Source: Microstegium vimineum
Lineage: Eukaryota > Streptophyta > Magnoliopsida > Poales > Poaceae
DNA: 64,000 bases
Assembly: GCA_022036555.1 (NCBI GenBank)
Contig: CM039124.1
Coordinates: forward strand, 57,735,527 to 57,799,526
Direction: 5' to 3'
Part shown: piece by piece, positions 53,616 to 64,000 of the stretch
Layout of the letters: every line of letters begins with the position of its first letter
How positions within the stretch are numbered: position 1 is the stretch's first letter
Position numbers and translations under genes: made by a program
The notes under the pieces: model-generated
What the model was told of the DNA's origin: nothing
The model's database searches: none
The model's input: the letters and a program-made list of their open reading frames with translations, nothing else

Positions 53616-56600
53616 GTGAACTACAAGACCGGTGGAAGTCATTGGGTGATTGATAGTGGATGCACTCAACATATGACCGGTGACTCCCGGATGTTCACCA
53701 CACTTGAGGAAGATTGTGAAGGGCAAGACAAGATTACCTTTGGGGAACACTCAAAAGGCAAAGTGCAAGGCCTAGGCAAAGTGGCAATCTCCAATGATCA
53801 ATCAATATCAAATGTCTTGCTAGTGCAATCTTTGAGCTTCAACTTACTTTCGGTTGGTCAACTTTGTGATCTCGGGTTCCAATGTCTCTTCACCCCCAAT
53901 GAGGTAGTTGTGACCAAGATTGAAGATTCATCATTGATATTCAAAGGGTTTCGGCACAACAATCTCTACCTAGTGGACTTCACCTCAAACGAAGCTAGTT
54001 TGCAAACATGTCTATTCTCCAAGAGTTCTTTGGGTTGGCTATGACATAGAAGATTAGCACATGTGGGAATGTCAACTTTGAAGAAACTTGTCAAGAAGGA
54101 GATGGTTAGAGGTGTGAATGATGTGGTGTTTGAGAAGGACAAGTTGTGTAGTGCATGTCAAGCCGACAAGCAAGTGGCCAACACTCTTCCCACCAAAGCT
54201 TTCATGTCAACCTCAAGAGTCCTAGAGCTACTTCACATGGATCTATTTGGACCTACCACCTATGCTAGCCTTGGTGGCAATCTCTTTTGATTGGTGATAG
54301 TTGATGACTACTTTAGGTACACTTGGGTGTTCTTCCTTCAAGACAAGGGAGAGACTCAATCAATATTCAAGAAGTTTGCAGCTAGAGCCCAAAATGAGTT
54401 TGATGTGAAGATCAAGAAGATAAGAAGTGACAATGGGACCGAGTTTGTAAACACCAAGATTGAAGACTATTGTGATGAAGTTGGGATCAAGCATGAGGTG
54501 TCCGCCACCTATACCCCTCAACAAAATGGTGTAGTAGAGAGGAAGAACCGGACACTTATTACTCTTGCAAGATCTATGCTTGATGAGTACAACACTCTGG
54601 AGAAGTTTTGGGCGGAGGCAATCAACACCGCTTGCTATGCGGTAAACCGTCTCTTCATCCAAAGGCTATTAAAGAAGACCCCCTATGAGCTTGTAAATGG
54701 GAAGAAGCCGTATATTTCATTCTTCCGGGTGTTTGGTTGCAAAATGTACATCTACAAGAAGCGCCAACACTTGGGTAAATTCCAATGGTGATGTGACATT
54801 GGTTTCCTTGTTTGATATTCACTTAAATCCAAGGCATACCGTGTATTTAACAAAGCCACCAGCTTAGTTGAAGAAACGTATGACTTGGAGTTTGATGAAA
54901 CTAATGGCTCCCAAGGAGCGCTTGAGGATATTGATGTAGGTGATGAACCCTTGAGGGAGGTAATGAAGAATATGCCAATTGATACTATCAACCCGCAAGA
55001 GGTGGAAAAAGTTGAAGATGAAGCAAATCAAGATCCTTCTCCACCTCGCACGCCTCAAGTTGATGAAGAAGATCAAGTGAGGGAAGCTCAAGAAGACACT
55101 CACATCCCTCAAGATCAAGCCGAGGCCGAAGCAAGCAATGTTGAAGCACCGCATCCCCCTTCTCAAGAGACAAATAGAAGATCAACACCTATCCTTCAAG
55201 CTCACCCCATGATCAAATTATAGGGAGTCCATCAAAGGGAGTTATAACTCGCTCTAGACTTGCATCTTATGTTGAACATCACTCGTTTGTTTCCTTTGTT
55301 GAGCCTACTAGTGTTGAAGAAGCACTTGCGGATCCGGATTGGGTGAATGCCATGCATGAAGAACTCAACAACTTCACCCAGAACCAAGTGTGTACACTTG
55401 AAGAGAATCCAAAGGATGCAAGAATCATTGGCACCAAGTGGGTGTTTAGGAACAAGCAAGATGATCAAGGCGTGGTTGTAAGGAACAAGGCAAGATTGGT
55501 GGCAAAGGGGTTCTCTCAAGTAGAAGGACTCGATTTTGGAGAGACTTTTGCTCCGGTTGCAAGACTTGAAGCCATCCGTATCCTTTTGGCGTATGCTTCA
55601 CATCACAAAGTGAAACTCTTTCAAATGGATGTGAAGAGCGCTTTCTTAAATGGTTTCATCAATGAACTTGTCTATGTCTCACAACCTCCCGGGTTTGAAG
55701 ACCCAAACTTTTCTAATCATGTGTATAGGTTGTCCAAGGCACTCTACGGATTGAAGCAAGCTCCAAGAGCTTGGTATGAGAGGCTAAGGGACTTCCTACT
55801 CAAGAAGGGTTTCAAGATCGGGATCGTCGACACAACACTATTCACAAAGAAGCTTAATGGAGAGATCTTCGTTTGCTAAGTATATGTCGATGACATTATA
55901 TTTGGGTCAACAAACCAAGACCATTGCAAGGAGTTTAGTGACTTGATGTACAAGGAGTTCGAGATGTCAATGATTGGCGAGCTAACCTTCTTCCTTGGCT
56001 TTTAAGTGAAGCAAATGAGAGAAGGAACCTTCATCTCTCAAGAAAAGTACACTCATGATCTACTTAAGAGGTTCAAGATGGAGGATTGCAAGCCAATCAA
56101 GACTCCAATGCCTACTAATGGACATCTCGACCTTGATGAGGGAGGTAAATCAATTGATCAAACTCTTTATCGTTTTATGATCGGTAGTTTACTTTACCTC
56201 ACCGCATCTAGGGCGGATATCATGTTTAGTGTGTGTATGTGTGCTAGGTTTCAAGCAAGCCCTAAGGAGTCGCATCTTTGTGCGGTTAAAAGAATCCTTA
56301 GGTACATAAGGCACACCCCTAGCATGGGTCTTTGGTATCCCAAAGGAGCCCCCCTTCCAACTAGTTGGCTATTCCGATTCGGATTATGCCGGGTGTAAGG
56401 TTGATAGGAAGAGTACCTCCGGCGGGTGCCACATGCTAGGAAGATCTCTTGTTTCTTGGTCCTCAAAGAAGCAAAATAGTGTGGCATTGTCAACCGCCGA
56501 GACGGAATACATTGCCATGGGAGCAAGTTGTGCACAAATCTTATACATGACCCAAACACTCCTTGATTACGACGTTGTTTTAAAAGATGTTCCACTCTTG

Positions 56601-56843
56601 TGTGATAATGAAAGCGTTGTAAAGCTTGCTAACAACCCGGTTCAACACTCTCGCACCAAGCACATAGATATTCGCCATCACTTTCTTAGAGATCATGTGG
56701 CTAGGAAAGACATAACACTAGTTGGAGTTAAGAGCGAAGATCAATTGACGGATATCTTCACAAAACCACTCGATGAAACAACCTTTTGTAGGTTGAGAAG
56801 CGAGTTGAATGTGTTTGATTACTCTAACTTCACTAAAAGATGA
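53616..56843 (+). pseudogene. Sirevirus pol: protease, integrase, RT, RNase H
   Basis: Protease has WVIDSGCTQHMTG (Asp-Ser-Gly active site). Integrase shows the D (HMDLFGP), D (RSDNGTEF) and E (NGVVERKN) triad. RT has WVFRNKQDD, FQMDVKSAFLNG, YGLKQAPRAWY and YVDDIIFGS. RNase H has ALSTAETEYIA, the catalytic Asp in LLCDNESVV, and HIDIRHHFLRD. Frames are interrupted by stops near 54042, 54288, 54789, 55877 and 56003 and by frameshifts near 54790-54890 and 56370-56400. The enzymes would mature the particle, copy RNA to DNA and integrate it; this copy is defective. Confidence 0.92.
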
Positions 56844-57330
56844 TCTTGTGTGAACCAACCTTGCATCATGTGTAATATAATCATGTTAATTTAGTAATGC
56901 ACATAGGCTTGGCTAACATGGTTGGAATAACCGTTCTTGTACATGTGAAGAAGTCCAAATCATGGTTTAAACTTGCAAGCAACCTAGATTCAAATTCTTG
57001 TAAATGCATTGCATGTGCATGTGTTGTTTGTCGTTCCTTTTCGGTTAAGTTTGAGCATCCTCTGTGTTCGTCCACTTAGGGGGAGCATTCCAAGCTCAAG
57101 ACACTTCTATACCCCTCGTGTGGCCATATGATGACTCCTTGGTGCTTCCATTCGGATAGTTTGAGCTAAAACTAAAATCTAAGCCTATGGCAAACTATTT
57201 AAAAATGAGAGTTTGAGAGATGGTTCTCATATCAAGTCCAATCTGGTGTTATTTGGATCTTATTGGGATTGGAACTTGGTTGGGAGAAAGATGCAAAAAT
57301 TAAATTTGAAAAATTCTATTTAAAAGGCGT
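56844..57330 (+). other. Post-pol spacer with polypurine tract
   Basis: Non-coding, with an AGGGGGAG tract at 57078-57085, the first of several polypurine tracts between pol and the 3' LTR. Confidence 0.6.
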
Positions 57331-57600
57331 CGGATGCTGTCGATGGACGCTAGGCATCAAATGCCTCAGCGTCCGTCGCGATCGTACGGAGACTGAATGT
57401 TGCCTGCTTACAGGGCGACGGACGCTCCCCAGCATCCGTCGCGGAGCGTCCGACGCGGTCAATGCGTTTGGGCATTTTCAAAACCTGTTCTGGAAGCCCG
57501 ACGGACGATGTCGTCGGATGTTGTCCAAGCGTCCGTCGCACATCGACGGAGCGTCTGTCGCTCTATTTCGGAGCGTTCGTTGCGAACTTAAGGCGATTTT
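57330..57600 (+). repeat. LTR-like GACGGACGC/GTCCGTC module array inside element
   Basis: At least eight modules of the GACGGAYGCT / GCGTCCGTCGC type, followed by GCGAACTTAAG and a pyrimidine-rich CTCTCTCTC leader. The order and the closing AACTTAAG match the U3 end of the LTR (50330-50362), but the copy is diverged and lacks the rest of the LTR. It lies just ahead of the third ORF and could act as an internal promoter. Confidence 0.7.
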
Positions 57601-58442
57601 TTTTTACAATTCCCCATCTCCTCTCTCTCTCGGTCGGTTTCAGTTCACCCGTATGCCGTCGTTGCTCCGAATCCTAACCGCCGCTCCGCCACCGCATCTG
57701 CTCGCGCCACCCCTCGCCGGCGTGACCACTCCGCGCTCCTCTCCACCACCGCATCCACCCTCTGCTGATGTGCCCCTGCTCATCTTGCCCCCGTCTCAAA
57801 GCTCTGCGCTGCTCGCCGCTTCTTCCCGCTGGGGTTCCCCTCTCTCTGCACGAGCGATTAAGCCACACAGAGGGTTCCCTTTCCGTCGCTCTTGGTGCTG
57901 CCGGCGTGGTCGCCCCTCTGTATCTTCCTCCTCTCAGGAAGAAACTCCTCCCTAGCCGAGGATCTCCCTCCTCTCTCTGTTGACAAGGTGGTTGCCCTAT
58001 TCTTCCCTTCACTCTATCTTCCTCTCTAAGTTAGGGTTTGATCATATCTCCAATTTCATTTTCTCTGTCCTAAGCTTGAGTCATCTTTCCTCCTCTCTTC
58101 TTGTGTCACTTGGTCAGAGGTATGATGGCAGTTGGCTTTTCGATCTTTTCTTATCTATTTCTTGCTTCTATATAGACCCACCTCTCTCTTGATATATGCT
58201 TATGGTTATATACTCTCTCTATCTACCGCTCAGGTGTCAGTTGGGCAGTGACAGTGAACTCGGGGCAAAGCCCGCGAGTAAGGAACGAGGCAAAGCCTCG
58301 AAAGGACAGTCCAGGGCCATTGTGCCACTCTTGGTTGCTTGTGTTTCTCAGTGGATTGTCAGTTGGCAGTGGGCAGTGAGTTTGTGATTTGACAGTTGAG
58401 GATCTGTTGCTAGTGACAGTTTGTTTCATCCAGTGTATATCG

Positions 58443-59775
58443 ATGGCAAGAACGAAGAACGCCGACCCCATTCCCCGTAGTGGTGGTGACCCTCCACCTC
58501 CACCGCATCCACCCACCGATCGGGGAAGGGGTAAGCAGAAGGTTATGTCACGGAAGTGCAAGAGGCCATTTATGGATCTAGATTCAGCAGTAGCAGTTGC
58601 AGTGGCAGAGGCCACAGAGATCGCGGAGCGAGGTGGACGTCGCGCCGGTTTGAGGCTCTCGCCTCGCCGTGGAGTGCATCGTGAGTCCCCTACGCGTCCA
58701 GAGACAGAGCCCGCCGAGGTTACAGAGACAGAGGAGGCACAACCAGTCCCAGAGACTGAGCAGACAGAGACCGCGGGCCCGTCTTCGATTGGTGAGCTAA
58801 TGAGCCCTAGAGTTACACGGTCTAGAGGCTCTGGTGCACCACCGAGTCCTCCAGGACCTCAGCTACCAGGTCCAGCTACTCCGCTTCGTAGACTTTCAGT
58901 CTTGGTTCCCAGCTCAGAGGGATCCCCGTGCTGGACGTGACTTCTACACTACGATTCACGAGGATTTCTACAGAGCATACGTTGACACCGACGCTCCTCT
59001 TAGGGCTCGCAGAGTGTGCCCACCTGCTCACATAGAGGGGGTCGGTGGTCTAGAGATTCTTCAGCACTTGCAGTATCTTCAAGGCTTGTCAGATATGATG
59101 GGACGATCAGGAGCTTATCAGAAGGACTGGGTCTATCAGTTCTATGCCTCACTGTGGATCTCCCCCGATCACGAGTTCTTTCACTTCGGCTTTCAGGGTC
59201 GCGACTTCAGGGTTTCAGCAGCTCAGCTAGACTCACCAGCTCCAGAGGTTGAGGTGGATCCTCCGGCGATGGGCACTTACCTTTCTTCAGTTGCCTCGTC
59301 GGAGATCGCACCTGAGAAATCCACGCAGACAGTTACAACTCCTCCAGCTGTAGTTCAGACAGACGCTATTTCACTAGCAGTTGAGACAGTTGTCACAGAG
59401 GCCCACGATGAGGGAGTTACAGTTGCAGTATCCTCTCCACCTCAGACTCACCCAGCAGAGCTTGTCGCAGCAGTGTCACTAGTTGCTCTGGCAGTGACAC
59501 CTTCCCCCGCGCCTCGAGTCTTTACTCGTCGGATTCCCAGGACCGCTACTACAAAGGCAGGACCGTTAGAGGCACCAGCTAAGCCTCAGGGGGAGCCAGT
59601 TGAGTCAGCAGCTCCAAAGTTTCCTGTGTCAGCTCTAGAGGTCACCCAAGCTGCGCCTACACCTACAGAGGCCGAGGCAGATGTTGAGTCAAACGAGTCA
59701 GATCTTCGGGACTTCATCATGCTCGATCGCCAGGCTCCAGCTTCTTCACCTTCTTCTCCAGCCCTAGATGCTTAG
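58443..59775 (+). pseudogene. Third ORF of Sirevirus (env-position gene), frameshifted
   Basis: Starts MARTKNADPIPRSGGDPPPP. The first frame (to 58940) is Pro/Glu/Thr-rich with an AGLRLSPRRGVH segment. The second frame (from about 58875 to 59775) has WFPAQRDPRAGRDFYT, YRAYVDTDAPLRARRVC, GLSDMMGRSGAYQKDWVYQF, then a long Ala/Pro/Thr-rich tail ending SSPSSPALDA. The domain (roughly 58900-59215) resembles a 'putative plant transposon protein' type found in many plant retroelements. One frameshift joins the two. It sits where env-like genes lie in Sireviruses, but no clear transmembrane segment or signal peptide is visible, so envelope function is not supported. Codon use is GC-richer than gag-pol. 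Confidence 0.7.
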
Positions 59776-59793
59776 TTGTTGGTGCTAGATGCC

Positions 59794-60262
59794 AAAGGGG
59801 GAGAGAGGGTCAAGTATAGATATAGGGGGAGGGATTTGAATCTTTATGTGCTTAATTTCCCCGTACTCATTCATCATGTCTACTTTTATGCACTTGTTTC
59901 TATATGTGATGAATTTTATGGTTGATGCTTGTGTGAAATATGGTTGGATGTGACAAACTCTTGATTATATCTAATATATCTTGTGAGTTGTCTTATGGTT
60001 CATGATATATCTCTATGTTCAAATGGTAATTGAGCTTCCGCGCTATACTCTGATACATGTTTTGAGAATATCATGAGGTACTCCCTTTTACATTCATATC
60101 TATGAGTACCATGGTTTGTGACTTGGCTTGGGTGAGCAAGTATGCTTATTTACAAATTCTCTAACCCTTGCTCAATCATTCTAAGTTACCAAAATCCTAA
60201 CTTTTCACTCTTATATCCATACTCGAGGAGTTATTGTCGTCAATCACCAAAAAGGGGGAGAT
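59794..60262 (+). other. 3' spacer with multiple polypurine tracts
   Basis: Purine tracts occur at 59794-59808 (AAAGGGGGAGAGAGGG), 59824-59834 (AGGGGGAGGGA) and 60249-60262 (AAAAAGGGGGAGAT, directly before the LTR). Multiple tracts of this kind are a Sirevirus hallmark. Otherwise AT-rich and non-coding. Confidence 0.85.
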
Positions 60263-61876
60263 TAAAGAATCATGACCCTAGTTGGTTTCGGTGATTAACG
60301 ACAATTAGCGATTATTATGGCTAACGTGTGTTTTGCAGAGGCTATGCGTAGCTTAGCCATAGTGATCAACATGGATGGACATTAGTAGGTCATCACTTAG
60401 CCCTCAAGATGGATATCGTTTCGGATTTCAAAGAGACATGATGAAGACCCTAGAATGATAGGCTAAGTGCCATTAGATGATGAAGGGCACTTAGAAATAG
60501 ATAGGGCTTTTATTTGATCTTTGACCATACTATTAAGAGAGGTTGAGACTAGTAGCTTGACTTAGGAAAGCTTCATGAACTAGGTGTGGTGCACACTTGT
60601 ATTCCTTAGCTCTAAGCAAGCCTATGGTGACCGTAAGATAGCCTAGAACAACTTCCATATTCATCGTGGTGAAAAACGAAGTTGAGAGGCCTGTTTTCTG
60701 GGCAACGGACGCTCCTGACGGAGGCGTCGGACGCTGTCCGTCGCGTCGGACAAAGGCGTCGGACGCTGGGTGGTTGAGTCCACAGCGTCCGTCGGCCTAC
60801 CAGTGGCCATGTGTTTCTGGCTATGTTTTTCAGGGTCCGACGGACGCTGTCCGTCGGCCAGGCTTCGGACGCTTGGAGAGCGTCCGTCGGCCTTCCAGTG
60901 AGGGTGTTTTTCAGCCCGAGCCAGAGTATAGCATCGGACGCTGGGAAGAGCGTTCGTCGCCCCTGTGACGGAGTGTCCGTCGCTGGAAAATCCTGTCAGA
61001 GTTAGTCGTTGGGCAGGGCGTCGGAGCGTTCGTCGCCTAGGCGTCGGAGCGTCCGTCGCCCAAACTTTGTGCAGAACTAGCCGTTGGGGCATGCGACGGA
61101 GCATCCGTCACCTAGTCGACGGAGCGTCCGTCGCCAACTTAAGTTGCTAGCCCGAGCTAGTTTTCTGAGGGGCTATTTATAACTCCCCACACTTCTCTCC
61201 CACCGCGCCTTTGCTCATTTCATTTGCTGTGCTGTTTGAGAAGGTTGGGAAGAGAGCAAGAGCCCTAGAGAGAGAGTGATTTGAGAATCTATCCATCCTC
61301 TCCTCTAGTTCATCCAAGAGTTCAAGTGTGCATCCTCTAGTTGTGAAGCTTGAGTGAGTCAAGCGAAGATCGAGGCTTGTTACTCTTGGTGATCGACATC
61401 ACCTAGACGGTCCGGTGGTGCTTGAAGGAAGGTGATCGCCGGAGGATTGTCAGCGGCCCTTCTTCATTGACTTTGTGATCGGTTGTGGGCGATTCACCGA
61501 GCCAGAGTGGCGAAGAATCAGCCAGTAGAGAGCACTCATCCCTTGTGCGGGATTGAGGGGGAGCTATACCTTGCGAGGTGCTCCAACGAGGACTAGGGGG
61601 GAGTGTTGACTCCTCGATACCTCGGCAAAACATCGTCGTGTCAAGGATCTCTTTCCCTAGCTCTTTCTTACCGCATTACTTTCCGCACTTGTCTTTTAAT
61701 CCATACTAGAATTGTGTAGGAAGTTTTCACTTTCTATTAACTTGCTACCGCTTTCTAGCTAGGACACACAAGCGGTAGGTACTAGTGGGTTAATTGGCTC
61801 TTTATAGGTTTAATTCTTGTCTAGAAATTAAAAAGAGCCCAATTCACCCCCCCTCTTAGGCATCTTGATCCTTTCA
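60263..61876 (+). repeat. Sirevirus 3' LTR
   Basis: 1614 bp, matching the 5' LTR but longer by about 87 bp, mainly an extra stretch at about 60865-60945 in the palindrome array. Its first bases are TA instead of TG, a point change at the terminus. It holds the 17-bp palindrome GACGGACGCTGTCCGTC at 60839-60855. Confidence 0.92.
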
Positions 61877-62181
61877 GTCGTCGTCATTAGCGTCGTTGTA
61901 TTCTGGCTCGTCGAAATCAAACACGTCATTAGCATTGTCGTCTTGTTCCTCTTACAGATGAAACACGTCGTTGGCGTCATTAGCGTCGTATTCTCCTGAT
62001 GCCAGAACTGTACGTTAATGTTGTTCGTATCAAAAAAATGAAAGAAAAAATGAGTAAGAAGCATCACGTTACCATTCTTGTGGTCCTCCAGAATAGGCTC
62101 GTTGAGATTAAAGGGGAGATTGCCGTCGTCATCTTCCTCCATACGAACGTTTAGATCAAAGGCATGGAGGACATGAGACAT

Positions 62182-63503
62182 TGCGTCGTACGGATCGCTG
62201 TGGAGGAGTAGGTGTAGAAAGAGAAGAAGCTAAACCATGGCTGGATGAAGAAGCAAGACAATGAACAAGCAAGTGAGTAGCACATGAGGCCGGTGTTTTA
62301 ATGCAGCAGGCAGTCGAGCCGTCGGACGTGGTCAGCGCGAACCCATGAAAATGACGCGCCCAAGCGAAACAAACGAACGAAAGAAAAAAAAATCGCGCCA
62401 ACCTGAGCGCACAACGGCATGCAAAAAAGTCCCCATGCAAAATCAACGTAGAGCTCAAAAAATACTGAGGCTTGAGGGTTCGAAGCGTAGACCTCCAGCC
62501 TCGTGCCTTGAAGCGCTTACTAGTCAAGCTAAGAAGAATTGTTGTATAGAAGACACCCGTAGATATATTTAATAAGGGCAAAGAAGAAAAACTCTCCCTA
62601 ATTAATCACTCTTTGACACGTCTTAGTATGTGCAATCATATCCTAAATAACTCCTAAAATCAGTATGGAGGGAGTACTAGTAGTAGCAATGGAGAGATAT
62701 GGAACACGACTACACTATTGTATGATGAGGATCCACAAACACGAGTGGAGGAGGAAAATGGTGGGAGCTCAATTTTTTTATTTAGTTTACTTTTTTTTTA
62801 AAAAAAAAAGGAATATCGAAAGGGTATCGACGAAACGACAAGCCCACTCACTCACTCGCAACTCGCAAGAGGGGGAATATGTGCGGCGTTTAGTAGAGGT
62901 CTCCGTCTGCCGCGTCCCGTCGCACGAGCCGCTCCTCCGCGGTCGCAGACAGGTGGGGGCCGCGCCGTCGCGGGGCCGCGAGTCAGTCGCTGAGGCGTGC
63001 GGGCGAGACGTGGTGGGGAGGCGGGCGGGGCCACATGTGGTGCCGCGCCATAGCCCATAGGGGTGAGCTCGGGTCAGATCGCGTCCGTACGAGCAATTAT
63101 TTCGTGGCCTTGCCTTGGGTCCCGCCGGGAAAACGAGGCTCGCCGGCCACCGTCAGCAACAGGAGCAACCGGCGATCCGAGCATGCCGCTGCGGGCCCGC
63201 GGCTGTAAAAGCCCGTAGCATTACCGTGCTCTTGTTTTCAAAACCTGACCGATCTAGGTAACGAATTCAGACATCAAATTTCGTTATTCTCTGTTCTAAA
63301 CTATAGTAAATCGTTTAACCTTTTCTATACATAAATAACAAAAGTTCCGTTACTAAGAGCATTTTCAAGATACTAGGTAAACCGTTTTCTATGTAAATTT
63401 AGCTATTATAAAAATAAAAATTGTCTCCAACAAACTCTGTAAATGACTCTCCAATTTTAGTAGCTCTCCATTTCACAACATTGACTCTCTACTTCTAGAT
63501 AAC
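62182..63503. other. Intergenic upstream of DLN gene; no supported gene
   Basis: Includes the DLN gene leader, a Stowaway right-end remnant at about 62665 (ATGGAGGGAG then TA), and a GC-rich island at 62870-63190 with domain-free frames. A MITE-like start TAAGAGCATTTTCAAGA at about 63355 is cut off by the LTR at 63504. Confidence 0.45.
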
Positions 63504-64000
63504 TGTCGGGTACGAAGGTAAGGGGTACCCTAAACCCTTCGATAAATTAACGCTAAACATAGCAACTATTTTTAAGGCAGGGACCAACCCACTACTCATT
63601 AAGGTACGGTCCATCGCTCGAGGGCCCCCTCTACGCCAGCTGTGGCGACAAGTCACGGGCCGGCCCACCTCGACGCCGAATGGCGGACGAGGGGTCGTTC
63701 GAACGACCCCTCGGCCCCCACCTCGACGAACGAAGGACGGACGAGGGGTCGAACGAACGACCCCCCGACCTCTACCCCGACCTCCACCTCGACCTCTCCG
63801 ACCCCGTCTCTGCTCCGACCCTACCTCGACGATGAGCGACGGACCAGGGGTCGAACGGACGACCTCCGGACGAGAGGCTCGATTAACCCAACTGCTCCCG
63901 ACATGGGTTAAAGTGAAACCACCTAACGACATGGGCGCCCGCGTCCGCTGTCAAATCCGCCAACTCCCCGTCAAGTCCCTGATTCCTGTCAACTATGCCG
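63504..64000 (+). mobile_element. Gypsy-type LTR, truncated by window end
   Basis: Starts TGTCGGGTACGAAGGTAAGG and carries the GTCGTTCGAACGACCCC palindromes. It matches the minus strand of the solo LTR at 18453-19841 along its whole visible length with moderate divergence. Whether it is solo or the left end of a full element lies beyond the window. Confidence 0.88.

Larger units (their letters stand above)
49574..61876 (+). mobile_element. Full-length Sirevirus-type Ty1/copia retrotransposon
   Basis: Two LTRs (49574-51100 and 60263-61876), an exact GTCGT TSD (49569-49573, 61877-61881), a primer-binding site TGGTATCAAAGC and a final polypurine tract AAAAAGGGGGAGAT. Domain order gag, protease, integrase, RT, RNase H is Ty1/copia. 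The Sirevirus lineage is suggested by a long gag with two CCHC knuckles, several polypurine tracts, palindrome-rich LTRs and an extra ORF between pol and the 3' LTR. Many stops and frameshifts break gag and pol, so this copy is not autonomous. LTR divergence of a few percent suggests a moderately old insertion. Confidence 0.93.
49358..62181 (-). pseudogene. DLN-repeat gene split by Sirevirus insertion
   Basis: Ignoring the retrotransposon (49574-61876) and one TSD copy, the minus strand gives three in-phase exons. Exon 1 (62181-62073) reads MSHVLHAFDLNVR, then LPFNLNEPILEDHKN. Exon 2 starts at about 62010 and crosses the insertion site in frame, with repeats YDANDAND, DFDEPEYNDAND and MFNLDEAEDHHG, ending near 49522. 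Exon 3 reads VLDLNLPLDEFGAIDFDFV and ends near 49361. GT/AG borders fit each join. One in-frame TAA breaks exon 2 after VFHL. Strings of DLN/DLNLP with acidic linkers also begin plant mariner-like transposases; EAR-type repression or a transposon origin are both possible. Later exons are not clear. Confidence 0.6.

Noticed and set aside
62156..62581. 141-codon minus-strand frame upstream of the DLN gene
   Set aside because: Overlaps the DLN start in another frame and shows no domain or splice support.

Overview
The window is nuclear DNA from a grass, most likely Andropogoneae (sorghum, sugarcane or Miscanthus type). The evidence is GC-rich intron-bearing genes, many Stowaway and Tourist MITEs, and typical cereal LTR retrotransposons. 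From memory, the gene order TCP factor, PEX13, glycolate oxidase resembles the rice chromosome 7 interval holding OsTCP21 and GLO4; I could not check this.

Host genes from left to right are: a miR319-targeted CIN-type TCP transcription factor (8.27-9.44 kb, +); two intronless tau-class glutathione S-transferases (12.25-12.91 and 20.99-21.67 kb, both -), the first lacking about 13 residues; PEX13 (30.63-33.13 kb, +, five coding exons); an (S)-2-hydroxy-acid/glycolate oxidase (34.5-37.85 kb, +, ten coding exons) with a one-base deletion in its second coding exon; a single-finger C2H2 repressor with two EAR-like motifs (47.22-48.02 kb, -), also with a one-base deletion, inside the finger; and an uncharacterised acidic protein with two CxxC pairs (48.6-49.35 kb, +). 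PEX13 and the oxidase are neighbours and both peroxisomal.

Most of the rest is transposable elements, several with ends I could fix to the base from target-site duplications (TSDs). They are: an hAT-like element at 1.2-2.4 kb holding a Stowaway MITE; an 0.8 kb tandem duplication at 4.9-6.5 kb; a three-level nest at 15.9-20.2 kb (GGGT-rich element, then a Helitron, then a solo gypsy-type LTR); a 5.9 kb Mutator-like element at 24.45-30.34 kb with a broken mudrA-like transposase, a plant-mobile-domain gene and a convergent third gene; a solo LTR at 39.15-39.64 kb; a 282-bp TRIM at 42.8 kb; a Tourist-like MITE containing an hAT MITE at 45.6-46.1 kb; and a full-length 12.3 kb Sirevirus-type Ty1/copia element at 49.57-61.88 kb. 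The Sirevirus has an extra 3' ORF and an internal copy of its LTR palindrome array. It is inserted in an exon of a minus-strand gene rich in DLN motifs.

The candidates for something less described are the composite MULE with its antisense zinc-protein gene, the Sirevirus with the LTR-like array ahead of its third ORF, and the DLN gene it disrupts. No CRISPR arrays, operons, rRNA or tRNA genes were seen, as expected for plant nuclear DNA.
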